Shown in pieces: positions 1 through 7,898 of a stretch of 17,425 nt of DNA. How positions within the stretch are numbered: position 1 is the first letter of the stretch; each line of letters starts with the position of its first letter. The notes under the pieces are model-generated. The model worked only from the letters and a program-made list of their open reading frames with translations, ran no database searches and was not told the origin of the DNA. A program made the position numbers and the translations under genes. This DNA is from JANPJV01 sp031425695. GTDB taxonomy: Bacteria > Pseudomonadota > Gammaproteobacteria > Xanthomonadales > SZUA-5. The stretch is from positions 1 to 17,425 of the forward strand of contig JANPJV010000174.1 in the NCBI GenBank assembly GCA_031425695.1, written 5' to 3'.

Positions 1-66
1 CCCGCGCCAGCGGGCTACTTGACGCTTTGGCGTACGGAAAGCCGTCAAGTAGCCCGCTGGCGCGGG
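1..66. repeat. Perfect 24-bp inverted repeat (hairpin) downstream of prfB
   Basis: Positions 1-24 are the exact reverse complement of 43-66, with an 18-nt loop (25-42). The stem is GC-rich and contains GTAGCCCG (49-56), which also occurs in the REP-like element at 14662-14741. No T-run follows on either strand, so it is not a canonical intrinsic terminator. It lies 41 bp beyond the prfB stop codon and may be cut by the window edge. Likely a REP-type palindrome or an mRNA 3'-end hairpin; which of the two is inference. Confidence 0.8.
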
Positions 67-107
67 CAACATGACCTACGTCCGATGTGCAGCACGCCGC
101 CCGAGTA

Positions 108-1203
108 TCACAGGCCCTGTTTGAGGCTGGCCTCTACATAGTCGTCGAGGTCGCCGTCGAGGACGGTCTGGGTGTCGCGGCGTTCGACGCCGGTCCGGAG
201 GTCCTTGATGCGGGCGTCGTCGAGGACGTAGCTGCGGATCTGGTGGCCCCAGCCGATTTCGCTCTTGGTGGCTTCGAGCTTGTCTTTTTCGATATTGCGC
301 CGGGCGATCTCGGCCTCGTAGAGCTTGGCCTTGAGCATCTTCATGGCGCGATCGCGGTTGGCGTGCTGCGAGCGTTCGGTCTGGCAGGCGACGACGATAC
401 CGCTCGGCACGTGGGTGATACGCACGGCCGACTCGGTCTTGTTGACGTGCTGGCCGCCGGCGCCGGACGAGCGGTAGACGTCGGTCTTCAAGTCCGCCGG
501 GTTGATGTCGATCTCGAACGAATCATCGACTTCGGGCGCGACGAACACCGATGCGAACGATGTGTGGCGACGCTTGCTCGAATCGTACGGCGAGATGCGC
601 ACGAGGCGATGCACGCCGATCTCGGTGCGCATCCAGCCGAAGGCGTAGTCGCCCTCGATACGGAAAGTCGCGCTCTTGATACCGGCCACGTCACCGGCGC
701 TGACTTCGAGGAGCTCGGTCGTGAAACCCTTGCGCTCGCACCAGCGCAGGTACATGCGCAGCAGCATCTCCGCCCAGTCCTGGGCTTCAGTGCCGCCAGC
801 GCCCGCCTGGATGTCGACATACGCCGGGCTCGGGTCCATCGGGTTGCCGAACATGCGCGCAAATTCGAGACGACCGACGCGCTCTTCGAGCGTCGCGGTG
901 TCTTTCTCCAGCGTGCGCAGCGAATCGGCATCGTCTTCGGCAACGATCATCTCGAGCAGCTCGAGCCCTTCGCTCGCGCCCTTGCCCAGCTCGGTCAGGT
1001 TGCGCACCGTCGACTCCAGCCGCGCGCGTTCCTTGCCCAGCTCCTGTGCCTTTTCCGGCGTGCCCCAGATGCCCGGATCTTCGAGCTCGCGGGTGACTTC
1101 GTCGAGGCGGTCTACCTTGACATCGAAGTCAAAGAAACCCCCTGAGCGCAGCCACGCGCTGTCCGAGGTCAACCAATTTCGCCGCCAGTGCAGCAGTTTC
1201 CAT
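108..1203 (-). CDS. prfB: Peptide chain release factor 2 (RF2), expressed by +1 programmed frameshift
   Basis: RF2 recognises UGA/UAA in the ribosomal A site and triggers hydrolysis of peptidyl-tRNA. The gene is in two frames: codons 1-24 run 1203-1132 (starting METAALAAK, ending LRGFL), then an in-frame TGA (1131-1129). Skipping one T continues at 1130 with DFDVKVDRL to the stop at 108. The joined product is 364 aa, against 365 aa in E. coli. Visible motifs are GGQ at about 249-251 (SGAGGQHVNKTESAVRI), which catalyses hydrolysis, and the stop-codon-reading tripeptide at about 204-206, which is SPY here rather than the textbook SPF. An open frame with an apparent start at 1172 (MTSDSAW...) is an artefact of the downstream frame. 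The order recJ-prfB matches E. coli (recJ-prfB-lysS); lysS would lie beyond position 1. No strong Shine-Dalgarno is seen before 1203. Identification is certain. Confidence 0.97.
1128..1143 (-). promoter_or_regulatory. RF2 autoregulatory +1 frameshift site
   Basis: On the minus strand the sequence reads AGG GGG TTT CTT TGA C. This has the same layout as the classic E. coli prfB site (AGG GGG TAT CTT TGA C): an internal Shine-Dalgarno-like AGGGGG, a slippery CTT, a UGA stop and a following C. When RF2 is scarce the ribosome pauses at UGA and slips +1 on CUU-U, so RF2 controls its own level. The motif is seen directly; the mechanism is established for the family. Confidence 0.96.
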
Positions 1204-1297
1204 GACGATCATCCAGCGCAAAAAACGACCGCGGATGGTAGCAGAGGGCCGGGTATTCCAATTGAGGGAACACGCTGCGAGTCAAATGATTTGATTT

Positions 1298-1388
1298 GAC
1301 GCAAAGGAACGCAAAGGAGGCAAAAGGACGCAAAAAATGCGCAAGGGTTTTTTTGCGTCCCTTTGCTCCTTTAGCGTTCGTTTGCGTC
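1298..1388. repeat. Long imperfect inverted repeat rich in GCAAAGG between recJ and prfB
   Basis: Left arm 1298-1337 and right arm 1348-1388 are imperfect reverse complements of about 40 bp (a few mismatches or 1-nt indels) around a 10-nt loop. The left arm is built from near-repeats of ACGCAAAGG; the inner ends are A and T homopolymers. A smaller inverted pair, GTCAAAT...ATTTGAC (1281-1300), abuts it. The element fills much of the 202-bp gap between the recJ stop (1406) and the prfB start (1203). In the direction of recJ transcription no U-run follows the stem, so it looks more like a miniature repeat element than a standard terminator. Confidence 0.75.
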
Positions 1389-1405
1389 GAAGATTTTGTG
1401 TCGAG

Positions 1406-3154
1406 TCACACCGCGAAGCCGTGCCGAACCTGCAGCACGCACGACTCGAGCCCCTGCCAGCGTTCCACGCCGAGTTGATAGAGCAGCCGCAGCCGTCCGG
1501 GCGTGTCGGCGAGCATCTCTGCGGGCGCGCTGAACCAGATGGCGTCGACGCCGCGGCCGGTGCCGCAGCGCAGGCGCAGCTTGAGATGGCGGTCTTTCAG
1601 CACGCGCCGCTCGACCAGCGCGAATTCGTTGTCGAACATCGGTTCCGGGAAGGCCTGTCCGAACGGACCCGCAGCCTCGATCGCCCGCGCCAGCCCAAGA
1701 GAGAACTCGTCGCTGTCGAGACCGCCATCGGTCCACACCACGCGCGTGCGCTGATCCTCCTGCAGGAGGCCATCGCATACAGATTCGAATGCTGCGCCGA
1801 GCGCGCTCAAGTGAGCGGCGTCGAAAGACAATCCAGCGGCCATCGCATGCCCGCCGAAACGTGTCATCAAGCCGGGGTGGCGACAGTCGAGCTCGACCAG
1901 GGCATCGCGCAGGTGGAAGCCCGGGACGGAGCGCCCGGAACCGCGCCACTCGGCCATACCTTCCGACGCCGGCGCCAATGCCAGGGTCGGCCGGTGCAGG
2001 CGCTCGGCCAGCCGGCTCGCGACCAGACCGACGACGCCCGCGTGCCAACCCGGATCGGCCACCACGATGCCGGTCGGCAACTGGCCGCGACGCTCGCCGA
2101 GGAGTCGCTCGACGATCGTCGTCGCGGACAGCTCCATGTCGGTCTGCAGACTGCGGCGCTCACGGTTGAGCTCGGACAGCTGTGTCGCCAGCTCGCGCGC
2201 CTCGGCTTCGTCGTCGGTGATCAGGCAGCGGATGCCGAGGCCCATGTCATCGAGGCGACCGGCAGCGTTCAAGCGCGGCCCGATCTGGAATCCCAGGTCG
2301 CCCGCGCTCAAGGTGGCCGCGTCGCGACCGGCGCTTGCCAGCAACGCACGGATGCCGGCACACGCGCGCCCGGCCTGGATACGGCGCAGGCCTTCGGATA
2401 CCAGGATTCGATTGGTGCGGTCGAGTGGCACCAGGTCGGCGACGGTGCCGAGCGCGACCAGGTCGAGCAGGCTGGCGAGCTGCACCGGACCGCGGCTGGC
2501 ACCCGCGCGCTCGAGCGTGCCGCGGACCGCGGCGAGCACATGGAAGACGACGCCCACGCCGGCGAGCGCCGACAGCGGATGCGGCATGCCCCAGGCGTTC
2601 GGGTTGACCAGCGCATTCGCATCCGGGAGTTGCGGGCCGGGGAGATGGTGATCGGTCACTACGACATCGACGCCGGCCGCACGCGCGCGGGCGACACCGG
2701 CGATGCTCGACGTGCCCTGGTCGACGGTGACCAGCAACTGCGGCGTGCGGGCGAGCAGTTCGTCGACGAGGGCGACCGACAGGCCGTAGCCATGGCGCTG
2801 GCGATCGGGCACCGCAAAATCCACGTGCCGGGCGCCGAGCATGCGCAATCCGCGCACCGCAACCGCCGTGCCCGTCGCACCGTCGGCATCGAAATCCCCG
2901 ACGACGAGAATGCGCTCGTCACCCACGATCGCCTGCGCCAACCGCGCCGCCGCCGCATCCAGCCCGGGCAAATTTTCCGGCGCGCGCAGGCCGCGCATGC
3001 GCAAGTCCACCTCGTCCACGCTGCACACCCCGCGCGCTGCCAACAGCCGGGCGATGCGCGGCAGCATGGCGGCCGCAAGCGTGGCGGCGGTGCCCGGCAC
3101 TTCGCGCTCGCGGATGCGGATGGGGGTGGTGTGCTGAATTTCGGCGGCAATCAT
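1406..3154 (-). CDS. recJ: Single-stranded-DNA-specific 5'-3' exonuclease RecJ
   Basis: RecJ degrades single-stranded DNA 5' to 3' in RecF-pathway recombination, base-excision repair and mismatch repair, in the cytoplasm with Mn/Mg ions. The 582-aa product (E. coli 577 aa) carries the DHH-family motifs in order: DFDADGATG (87-95), VTVDQG (142-147), TDHH (167-170), GTVADLVPL (236-244), IGPRLNAAGRLDD (291-303), then the DHHA1 signature GGHAMAAGL (434-442) and a C-terminal OB-fold segment (FDNEFALVERRVLKDRHLKLRLR). One oddity is Q146, where E. coli has Asn (VDNG). The start at 3154 is chosen because GGGAGGCGGGAG stands directly upstream; an upstream in-frame start (3280) would add 42 residues of low-complexity, non-homologous sequence. 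It is followed by prfB on the same strand, the conserved gammaproteobacterial order. Confidence 0.96.
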   Translation of the reverse strand: MIAAEIQHTTPIRIREREVPGTAATLAAAMLPRIARLLAARGVCSVDEVDLRMRGLRAPENLPGLDAAAARLAQAIVGDERILVVGDFDADGATGTAVAVRGLRMLGARHVDFAVPDRQRHGYGLSVALVDELLARTPQLLVTVDQGTSSIAGVARARAAGVDVVVTDHHLPGPQLPDANALVNPNAWGMPHPLSALAGVGVVFHVLAAVRGTLERAGASRGPVQLASLLDLVALGTVADLVPLDRTNRILVSEGLRRIQAGRACAGIRALLASAGRDAATLSAGDLGFQIGPRLNAAGRLDDMGLGIRCLITDDEAEARELATQLSELNRERRSLQTDMELSATTIVERLLGERRGQLPTGIVVADPGWHAGVVGLVASRLAERLHRPTLALAPASEGMAEWRGSGRSVPGFHLRDALVELDCRHPGLMTRFGGHAMAAGLSFDAAHLSALGAAFESVCDGLLQEDQRTRVVWTDGGLDSDEFSLGLARAIEAAGPFGQAFPEPMFDNEFALVERRVLKDRHLKLRLRCGTGRGVDAIWFSAPAEMLADTPGRLRLLYQLGVERWQGLESCVLQVRHGFAV

Positions 3155-3242
3155 CTCCCGCCTCCCGACTGAGGTAGCGCGGTTCTGTGCGCGCGAACGC
3201 TTGCTATGCGCCGAGCAGGTAAATCGCGCCAGCGGCCGCGTC

Positions 3243-3256
3243 TCGCTACGTAGCGA
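3243..3256. repeat. 14-bp perfect palindrome upstream of recJ
   Basis: TCGCTACGTAGCGA is a perfect palindrome 89 bp upstream of the recJ start, within a GC-rich stretch (AGCGGCCGCG, GGCGCCGCGCGC). It could be a small hairpin, an operator or a REP relic; there is nothing to choose between these. Confidence 0.4.
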
Positions 3257-3304
3257 AAGCCGGGCGCCGCGCGCTTGCAACGCAATCGCGAAACACCAGC
3301 CGTG

Positions 3305-3385
3305 CTTGCGCGTCGGACCCGGCCTACTTCCGAGGCGGATTGCCCGATGACCAAGCTGGCGCGACGGACTCGGCCTACCTCCGGG
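3305..3385. repeat. Degenerate direct repeat pair in the cytochrome-recJ gap
   Basis: The 30-nt segments 3305-3334 and 3356-3385 match at 25 of 30 positions by eye and share the core GGCCTAC. On the minus strand each reads GTAGGCCG(A/G)GTCCG, a common style of short intergenic repeat in this lineage. They occupy the 246-bp gap between the cytochrome stop (3401) and the recJ start; no gene is supported there. Confidence 0.65.
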
Positions 3386-3400
3386 ATGGACATCGTCACC

Positions 3401-5317
3401 TCACTCCCCCACATCAATCTGCTTGTCCGAACGCGCCCCAAGCTCACGGAGCAAAGTCAGCGTCGACACGCCAATCTGATACTGCCCGTCGAGCCCGGTC
3501 GCGGGCGCCGGATACGGCCACTTGGCAACATCGTTGCGATCGAAGGCCGCGCGTATCGACAGCCGCACCTGTTCGCGAGCGCCGGGCTCGCCGGTGTAGT
3601 CGAATCCGGCGAGCGCGTCGTTCAAGCCAAGCGGGGTCGCGCTGGTGGCGAGCGCAGCATCGATCGCCTGCAGCGACTTCCACGAGAAGCGCCGCACGGC
3701 GGGACGGTCATCGGCCAAGCCTTCGATCAACCAGGCGGCACGCGCCAGCAACTCTGCCTGCGTTGGCGCCTGCTCGACGCGCCCGAGCTCGAATGCCGCG
3801 ATGGCCTGGCGCACCGGATCTCCGGCCAGCAGCGAAGCAAGCCCATCGGCGAGTGCCGGGTCGGCGCCATCCTGGCGCATCGGCGAGACCACTTCGGTGG
3901 CAAAGGTGCGCGCCGCGATCTGCGCGGCGGCCCACTGCGGGGTCTCCGTGGCATGGCAGTTCAGGCACGCATTCGGCTTGCCGGCGGCCATGTCCGCCGC
4001 CGCGTTCGGGTTGGCGATGAGATGGGTGCGGTGGATGGTCATCACCCCATAGACCGCACGCGGCATATGGCAGGCCATGCAGCGCGAGCCCGACGACTCG
4101 GGTGCGTGACCGGTGTGGCTGGCCAGCTTGACCTTGATCTCGAGGTGGCAGCGCACGCACTGGGCATCGCCGCGGCTTGCCTCGGGCAACATGCCGGCCG
4201 GGTCGCCGCCGTGCATGGTGTGGCAGCGGATGCAGCTCATCTCCGGGTCGACCGCGCAGGCGCTCGCCTTGAGGCCCTGGTACTCGTACGCGGTCAGGCG
4301 CGGGCTGCCGTCCTGCCAGAAGCGGTTCTTGAACATGTCGGGCATGTGCGCCGCAGGCGACGGCGTGGCGACATCCAGCACCTTGAGATGCTCGCTGAGG
4401 TCGTCGCCAGGCCGGAAGCTCGGCCCAGAATCCATCCAGCGATCGAGCGCGGCGACGTCGAGCAGGGTGCGCCCGGCATGACAGGCACCGCAGACATCGT
4501 TCGAGCGCGCGGCAGTCAAACGTTCCGGGTTCACGATGCTGCGGTCGCGGCCCTTGAACCAGCCCGCGACCTGGCGCAGGTCGAAGCGCTGCATGCGCGC
4601 GACATGCTCGGCGCCCGGCCCATGACAGGCCTCGCAGCCAATGCCGAGCTCGGCGAGTTGCGTGTCGAAGCGCAGCTCACTGCGGGCGTCGACACGCTCC
4701 CCCGCCCGCGCCCGCGCCCGCAGGGCCTCGAGATTGCTGGCTTTCGGCTGCGGCCCGGTGTTGTGGCAGAACACGCAGGTCGAATTCCAGGTCGTGACCT
4801 GCGCATCGAATGGCTGCGCATCGTCGCCGAGGAACGCCGCGTTCATGTGCACCCAGCGCTGGTCCTCCATGTGCCACAGGTAGTGCAGCCGATAGTAGGT
4901 CTCGGTTTTGTCCGCGGCCTGTGTCAGGTATTGCTGGTAGCGATGACTGCCGACCGTTCGCGCCACCGGTAGCGTCGCCTGCTCGGCGCCGGTGGCCGCA
5001 TCCAGATACTTGAACGCGAACCCAGTGTCGGTCTGCACCGGCTGGACCACCCCGCCGAAAGCCGTCAACGACTTCCCATCAAACGCCCCGCGCACGCTCT
5101 GTGCATCGGCATCCTGCGTCATCGTGCGATGGAAAGTGCGATGCCAGGACTCGTGACGATCGGTGTGGCAATCCGCACAGGCGGCGGAGCCGGTGTAGGC
5201 GGTTGCAGTGCGATCGACTGCAACTGCAAGCCGGCTGTGGGCGCGCCAGGCGCCCGCTGCTAGCACAATGACAAGAATGAGCAGAGTGAAACCAATGCGC
5301 CTGCGGGTACCGCTCAT
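3401..5317 (-). CDS. Octaheme c-type cytochrome, membrane-anchored or periplasmic
   Basis: A 638-aa protein with one N-terminal hydrophobic segment (about residues 10-24, FTLLILVIVLAAGAW), an uncleaved anchor or a signal peptide. Eight canonical CXXCH heme sites follow: CADCH (~47), CVFCH (~181), CEACH (~228), CGACH (~276), CIRCH (~362), CVRCH (~387), CMACH (~413) and CLNCH (~451). None is a CXXCK site as in NrfA, ONR or OTR. The N-terminal layout (YTGSAACADCH, then QRWVHMNAAF, then a WNSTCVFCH) resembles cytochrome c554-type multiheme proteins that often carry TPR tails. Here the last ~180 residues have no heme site and look helical, possibly HEAT-like (DPVRQAIAAFELG, RPAVRRFSWKSL). A periplasmic electron-transfer or redox-enzyme role is inferred; the substrate is unknown. 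A TTG start at 5335, preceded by AAGG, would add six residues. It diverges from the protease gene. Confidence 0.88.
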   Translation of the reverse strand: MSGTRRRIGFTLLILVIVLAAGAWRAHSRLAVAVDRTATAYTGSAACADCHTDRHESWHRTFHRTMTQDADAQSVRGAFDGKSLTAFGGVVQPVQTDTGFAFKYLDAATGAEQATLPVARTVGSHRYQQYLTQAADKTETYYRLHYLWHMEDQRWVHMNAAFLGDDAQPFDAQVTTWNSTCVFCHNTGPQPKASNLEALRARARAGERVDARSELRFDTQLAELGIGCEACHGPGAEHVARMQRFDLRQVAGWFKGRDRSIVNPERLTAARSNDVCGACHAGRTLLDVAALDRWMDSGPSFRPGDDLSEHLKVLDVATPSPAAHMPDMFKNRFWQDGSPRLTAYEYQGLKASACAVDPEMSCIRCHTMHGGDPAGMLPEASRGDAQCVRCHLEIKVKLASHTGHAPESSGSRCMACHMPRAVYGVMTIHRTHLIANPNAAADMAAGKPNACLNCHATETPQWAAAQIAARTFATEVVSPMRQDGADPALADGLASLLAGDPVRQAIAAFELGRVEQAPTQAELLARAAWLIEGLADDRPAVRRFSWKSLQAIDAALATSATPLGLNDALAGFDYTGEPGAREQVRLSIRAAFDRNDVAKWPYPAPATGLDGQYQIGVSTLTLLRELGARSDKQIDVGE

Positions 5318-5369
5318 CTGAGATTCTGCACCCAACTTAGAGCCTTTACACCAACCCGCGTGAGCGCCA

Positions 5370-5378
5370 TGTTATACA
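5370..5378 (+). promoter_or_regulatory. Possible extended -10 promoter for the protease gene
   Basis: TGTTATACA fits an extended -10 pattern (TGnTATAnn) 63 bp upstream of the protease ATG, in the divergent gap between cytochrome and protease. No convincing -35 box lies at 17 bp. Weak call from pattern only. Confidence 0.28.
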
Positions 5379-5440
5379 GCGCCCCTGCCACAAACCCGTG
5401 TCCCGCGCGTGCCGGCACGTCATCAAAAAAGGGTGGGTCC

Positions 5441-7708
5441 ATGAATTCAATTCGCATTCTTGCGGTAGCGGTAGCCGGTGCGTTGTTTGTTCCGCAGGTG
5501 GGTATCGCCGCGGCCCAGGAAGTCAAAGATACGGTCAAAGCCTCAGCAGACACCTATATCGTGCGTTTTGCAGAGCCCGGGCTGCTCTACTACACCGGCG
5601 GGGCGCGCAACATCGCGCCGACGGCGCCGTCGGCTAATGGCAGTCGCAAGCTCGACGCAAAATCGCCGGCTGCAACCGCCTACAAGGCTTATGTCATGGA
5701 CCTGCAGCAGCAGCGCCTGGACGCGTTCGAGGGCGTGCTGGACCGTGAGGTCCCGATGCTGCACACGTACTACGTCGCATTCAATGGTGTGGCCATCGCC
5801 TTGACCGAAGCCGAAGCGCTGCGTCTGCGCGCGATGCCGGAAGTGGTGAGCATCGAAAAGGCCGGCACCTACGAAATCGACACGGACGCGGGCCCGACGC
5901 TGATCGGCGCCCCCGGCGTGTGGACGGGCGCCAGCATGCCGAGCGGCTTGCCCAACCGCGGCGAGAACGTCGTGATCGGCGTCCTCGACGGCGGCGCGAA
6001 CAGCGACCATCCCTCGTTCGCCAACGATCCCGCCTGCGGCTTCTCAGCAGGTACGCCCAAGCAGATCAGCGCGGTCGATTGCAGTGCCGCCTTGTGCCTC
6101 GGCACGACGCCCGAAGACACCGGGACGACCGGTCACGGCGTCCACACCGCGAGCACCGCCGGCGGCAACCGCCTGGTGCCGCCGCTGACCGTGAATGGTG
6201 TGCAGCTGCGCTGGGAAATTTCCGGCGTCGCGCCGTGCGCGCGAATCCGGCACTACAAGGTCTGCCCGACCAACAGCTGCCCTGGGGCAGATATCCAGTC
6301 CGGGATCCAGGCGGCAATCCTGGACGGGGTCGATGTCGTCAACTTCTCGATCTCCGGCGGCGGCTCGCCGTGGACCGACAACGATCGCGGTTTTCTCGAC
6401 ATGGTCAACGCCGACATCCTGGTTTCCGCCTCGGCGGGCAACACCAGCGCGACCATCACCGATCCAGTCGCCGCTGTTGGGCACCGCGGCCCGTGGGTCT
6501 TGACCGTGGCCAACTCCACGCATGACCGCATCGAGGGCAATCCGATCAATATCGCCGGTGGGCCGCAGAACGTAGCGGCACAGGTGGCGGCGACCCCATT
6601 TGCCGCGACGGTCACGGCGCAGGTGGCCGTTGGATCTGCGCTGGGCAGCGAGCTCGGGTGCGGGGCCACGTCGCCGTACGCGGCGGGCTCAATGTCCGGC
6701 AAGATCGCGTTCATCCAGCGCGGTACGTGTAACTTCACCGAAAAATCGTTGAATGCGCAGGCCGCTGGCGCGATTGGCCTGTTGCTGTACAACAATGCCG
6801 GTGGACCGCCGATTCAGATGGCTGCCACCTCGCTGCCGGGCGCAATGGTCGGCAACACCATCGGCATCACCATGCGCGATTTCCTGGTCGCCAATCCGAC
6901 GGCCATGATGACGTTGAGCGTGCCCGCTATCCGCGTGACCGATCCAACCTTCGCCGACGTGCTTAATGCCGGCAGTCTGCGCGGTCCAAATAACAGCTTC
7001 GATGTCACCAAGCCCGACATCACCGGCCCGGGCACCAATGTCTATGCCGCGGTTTCTGATGGTGGCGGACAATTCAATTTCCTCACCGGCACTTCGATGT
7101 CGGCGCCTCATCTTTCCGGCGCAGCCGCGCTGGTGCGCTCGGCCCACCCCACCTGGACGCCGTCTGAAGTCAAAAGCGCCCTGCAATTGACCAGCTCGCG
7201 CACCGGCCTGAACCAGACTGGGCTGGCGACCTGGAATGCGGACGACGTCGGCAACGGCCGCGTCAACGTAGGCGCAGCAGTGCGATCTGGCTTGGTGATG
7301 CAGGAGACCTTCGCGAACTACCTCGCCGCCAACCCGACTACGGGTGGCCAGCCGCGCGACCTCAATCTTCCGAGCATGCGCCATACCACTTGTAATGGTG
7401 GCTGCACGTTCACGCGCACCTTCCGCAATACCAAGACCACGGCTACGACGTGGAACGCGATCGTGACCGATGTGCCTGCCGGTACCCAGGTAACCGTGAG
7501 CCCGGCGAGCTTCAGCTTCACGGGTGGACTCGCGGAAACGCAGACGGTCACGATTACGGTCGTCATCAGTGCGCCGTCGCCGGGTCTCGCGGCCACGACC
7601 TTCGGTCACCTGATCTTCCGCGATGCGGCGGCCGTGTTGCCCGACTCCCGCATGAGCATGGCGGTCCGCGGCCTGTCGAATACCCTGTTCGGAGCCGGCT
7701 TCGAGTAA
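5441..7708 (+). CDS. Secreted subtilisin-like (S8) serine protease with PA domain
   Basis: A 755-aa preproenzyme. Residues 1-26 are a Sec signal peptide (hydrophobic core ILAVAVAGALFV, then GIAAAQE). About 35-145 resemble an inhibitor I9 propeptide (TYIVRFAE ... HTYYVAFNGVAIALTEAEALRLRAMPEVVSIEK). The catalytic triad is Asp183 (VVIGVLDGGANSDHP; DGG instead of the usual DTG), His235 (GHGVHTAS) and Ser552 (GTSMSAPH), with oxyanion Asn334 (SAGN). A PA domain (~400-475, KIAFIQRGTCNFTEKSLNAQ) is inserted between His and Ser, and a beta-sandwich, Fn3-like tail follows (~645-745). The protein ends in LFGAGFE. It is probably secreted and degrades extracellular protein or peptides. The start at 5441 follows GGGTGGG; an upstream in-frame ATG (5360) would put 27 polar residues before the signal peptide. 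A terminator follows at once. Confidence 0.94.
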   Translation: MNSIRILAVAVAGALFVPQVGIAAAQEVKDTVKASADTYIVRFAEPGLLYYTGGARNIAPTAPSANGSRKLDAKSPAATAYKAYVMDLQQQRLDAFEGVLDREVPMLHTYYVAFNGVAIALTEAEALRLRAMPEVVSIEKAGTYEIDTDAGPTLIGAPGVWTGASMPSGLPNRGENVVIGVLDGGANSDHPSFANDPACGFSAGTPKQISAVDCSAALCLGTTPEDTGTTGHGVHTASTAGGNRLVPPLTVNGVQLRWEISGVAPCARIRHYKVCPTNSCPGADIQSGIQAAILDGVDVVNFSISGGGSPWTDNDRGFLDMVNADILVSASAGNTSATITDPVAAVGHRGPWVLTVANSTHDRIEGNPINIAGGPQNVAAQVAATPFAATVTAQVAVGSALGSELGCGATSPYAAGSMSGKIAFIQRGTCNFTEKSLNAQAAGAIGLLLYNNAGGPPIQMAATSLPGAMVGNTIGITMRDFLVANPTAMMTLSVPAIRVTDPTFADVLNAGSLRGPNNSFDVTKPDITGPGTNVYAAVSDGGGQFNFLTGTSMSAPHLSGAAALVRSAHPTWTPSEVKSALQLTSSRTGLNQTGLATWNADDVGNGRVNVGAAVRSGLVMQETFANYLAANPTTGGQPRDLNLPSMRHTTCNGGCTFTRTFRNTKTTATTWNAIVTDVPAGTQVTVSPASFSFTGGLAETQTVTITVVISAPSPGLAATTFGHLIFRDAAAVLPDSRMSMAVRGLSNTLFGAGFE

Positions 7709-7762
7709 CCTCAAGTCACGTCGGCGGCGACGCAAGTCGCCGCTCGACATGCGGCGCATGCG

Positions 7763-7793
7763 GCCGGGCTCAAAGCAGCCCGGCTTTTTTTTT
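7763..7793 (+). terminator. Rho-independent terminator of the protease gene
   Basis: GCCGGGCT (7763-7770) pairs perfectly with AGCCCGGC (7777-7784) across a 6-nt loop and is followed directly by nine T (7785-7793). It lies 55 bp beyond the protease stop codon. Confidence 0.93.
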
Positions 7794-7898
7794 GCGACCG
7801 GCTGTTTGACGGCGCCGACTTCTCGAATGCAGTTCATGTGCGCCAACGCTGGCACATGGCAAACTCAGCAATGTCGATTGACCGAGCGGGGATGAGCC

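Noticed and set aside
1337..3172. Long plus-strand open frame opposite recJ
   Set aside because: Codon-complementary shadow of recJ: Arg/Ala/Gly/His-rich, without family motifs, while the minus strand has all RecJ motifs.
3151..3447. 98-aa minus-strand frame with the repeated peptide EVGRVRRAS
   Set aside because: The peptide repeat only reflects the degenerate DNA direct repeat at 3305-3385; the frame overlaps the recJ start and the cytochrome end.
3275..4972. Long plus-strand open frame opposite the octaheme cytochrome
   Set aside because: Shadow in GC-rich DNA; the opposite strand carries eight CXXCH motifs in one frame.
6689..7855. 388-aa minus-strand frame opposite the protease
   Set aside because: Shadow: Arg/Gly/His-rich composition, and it runs across the protease terminator.
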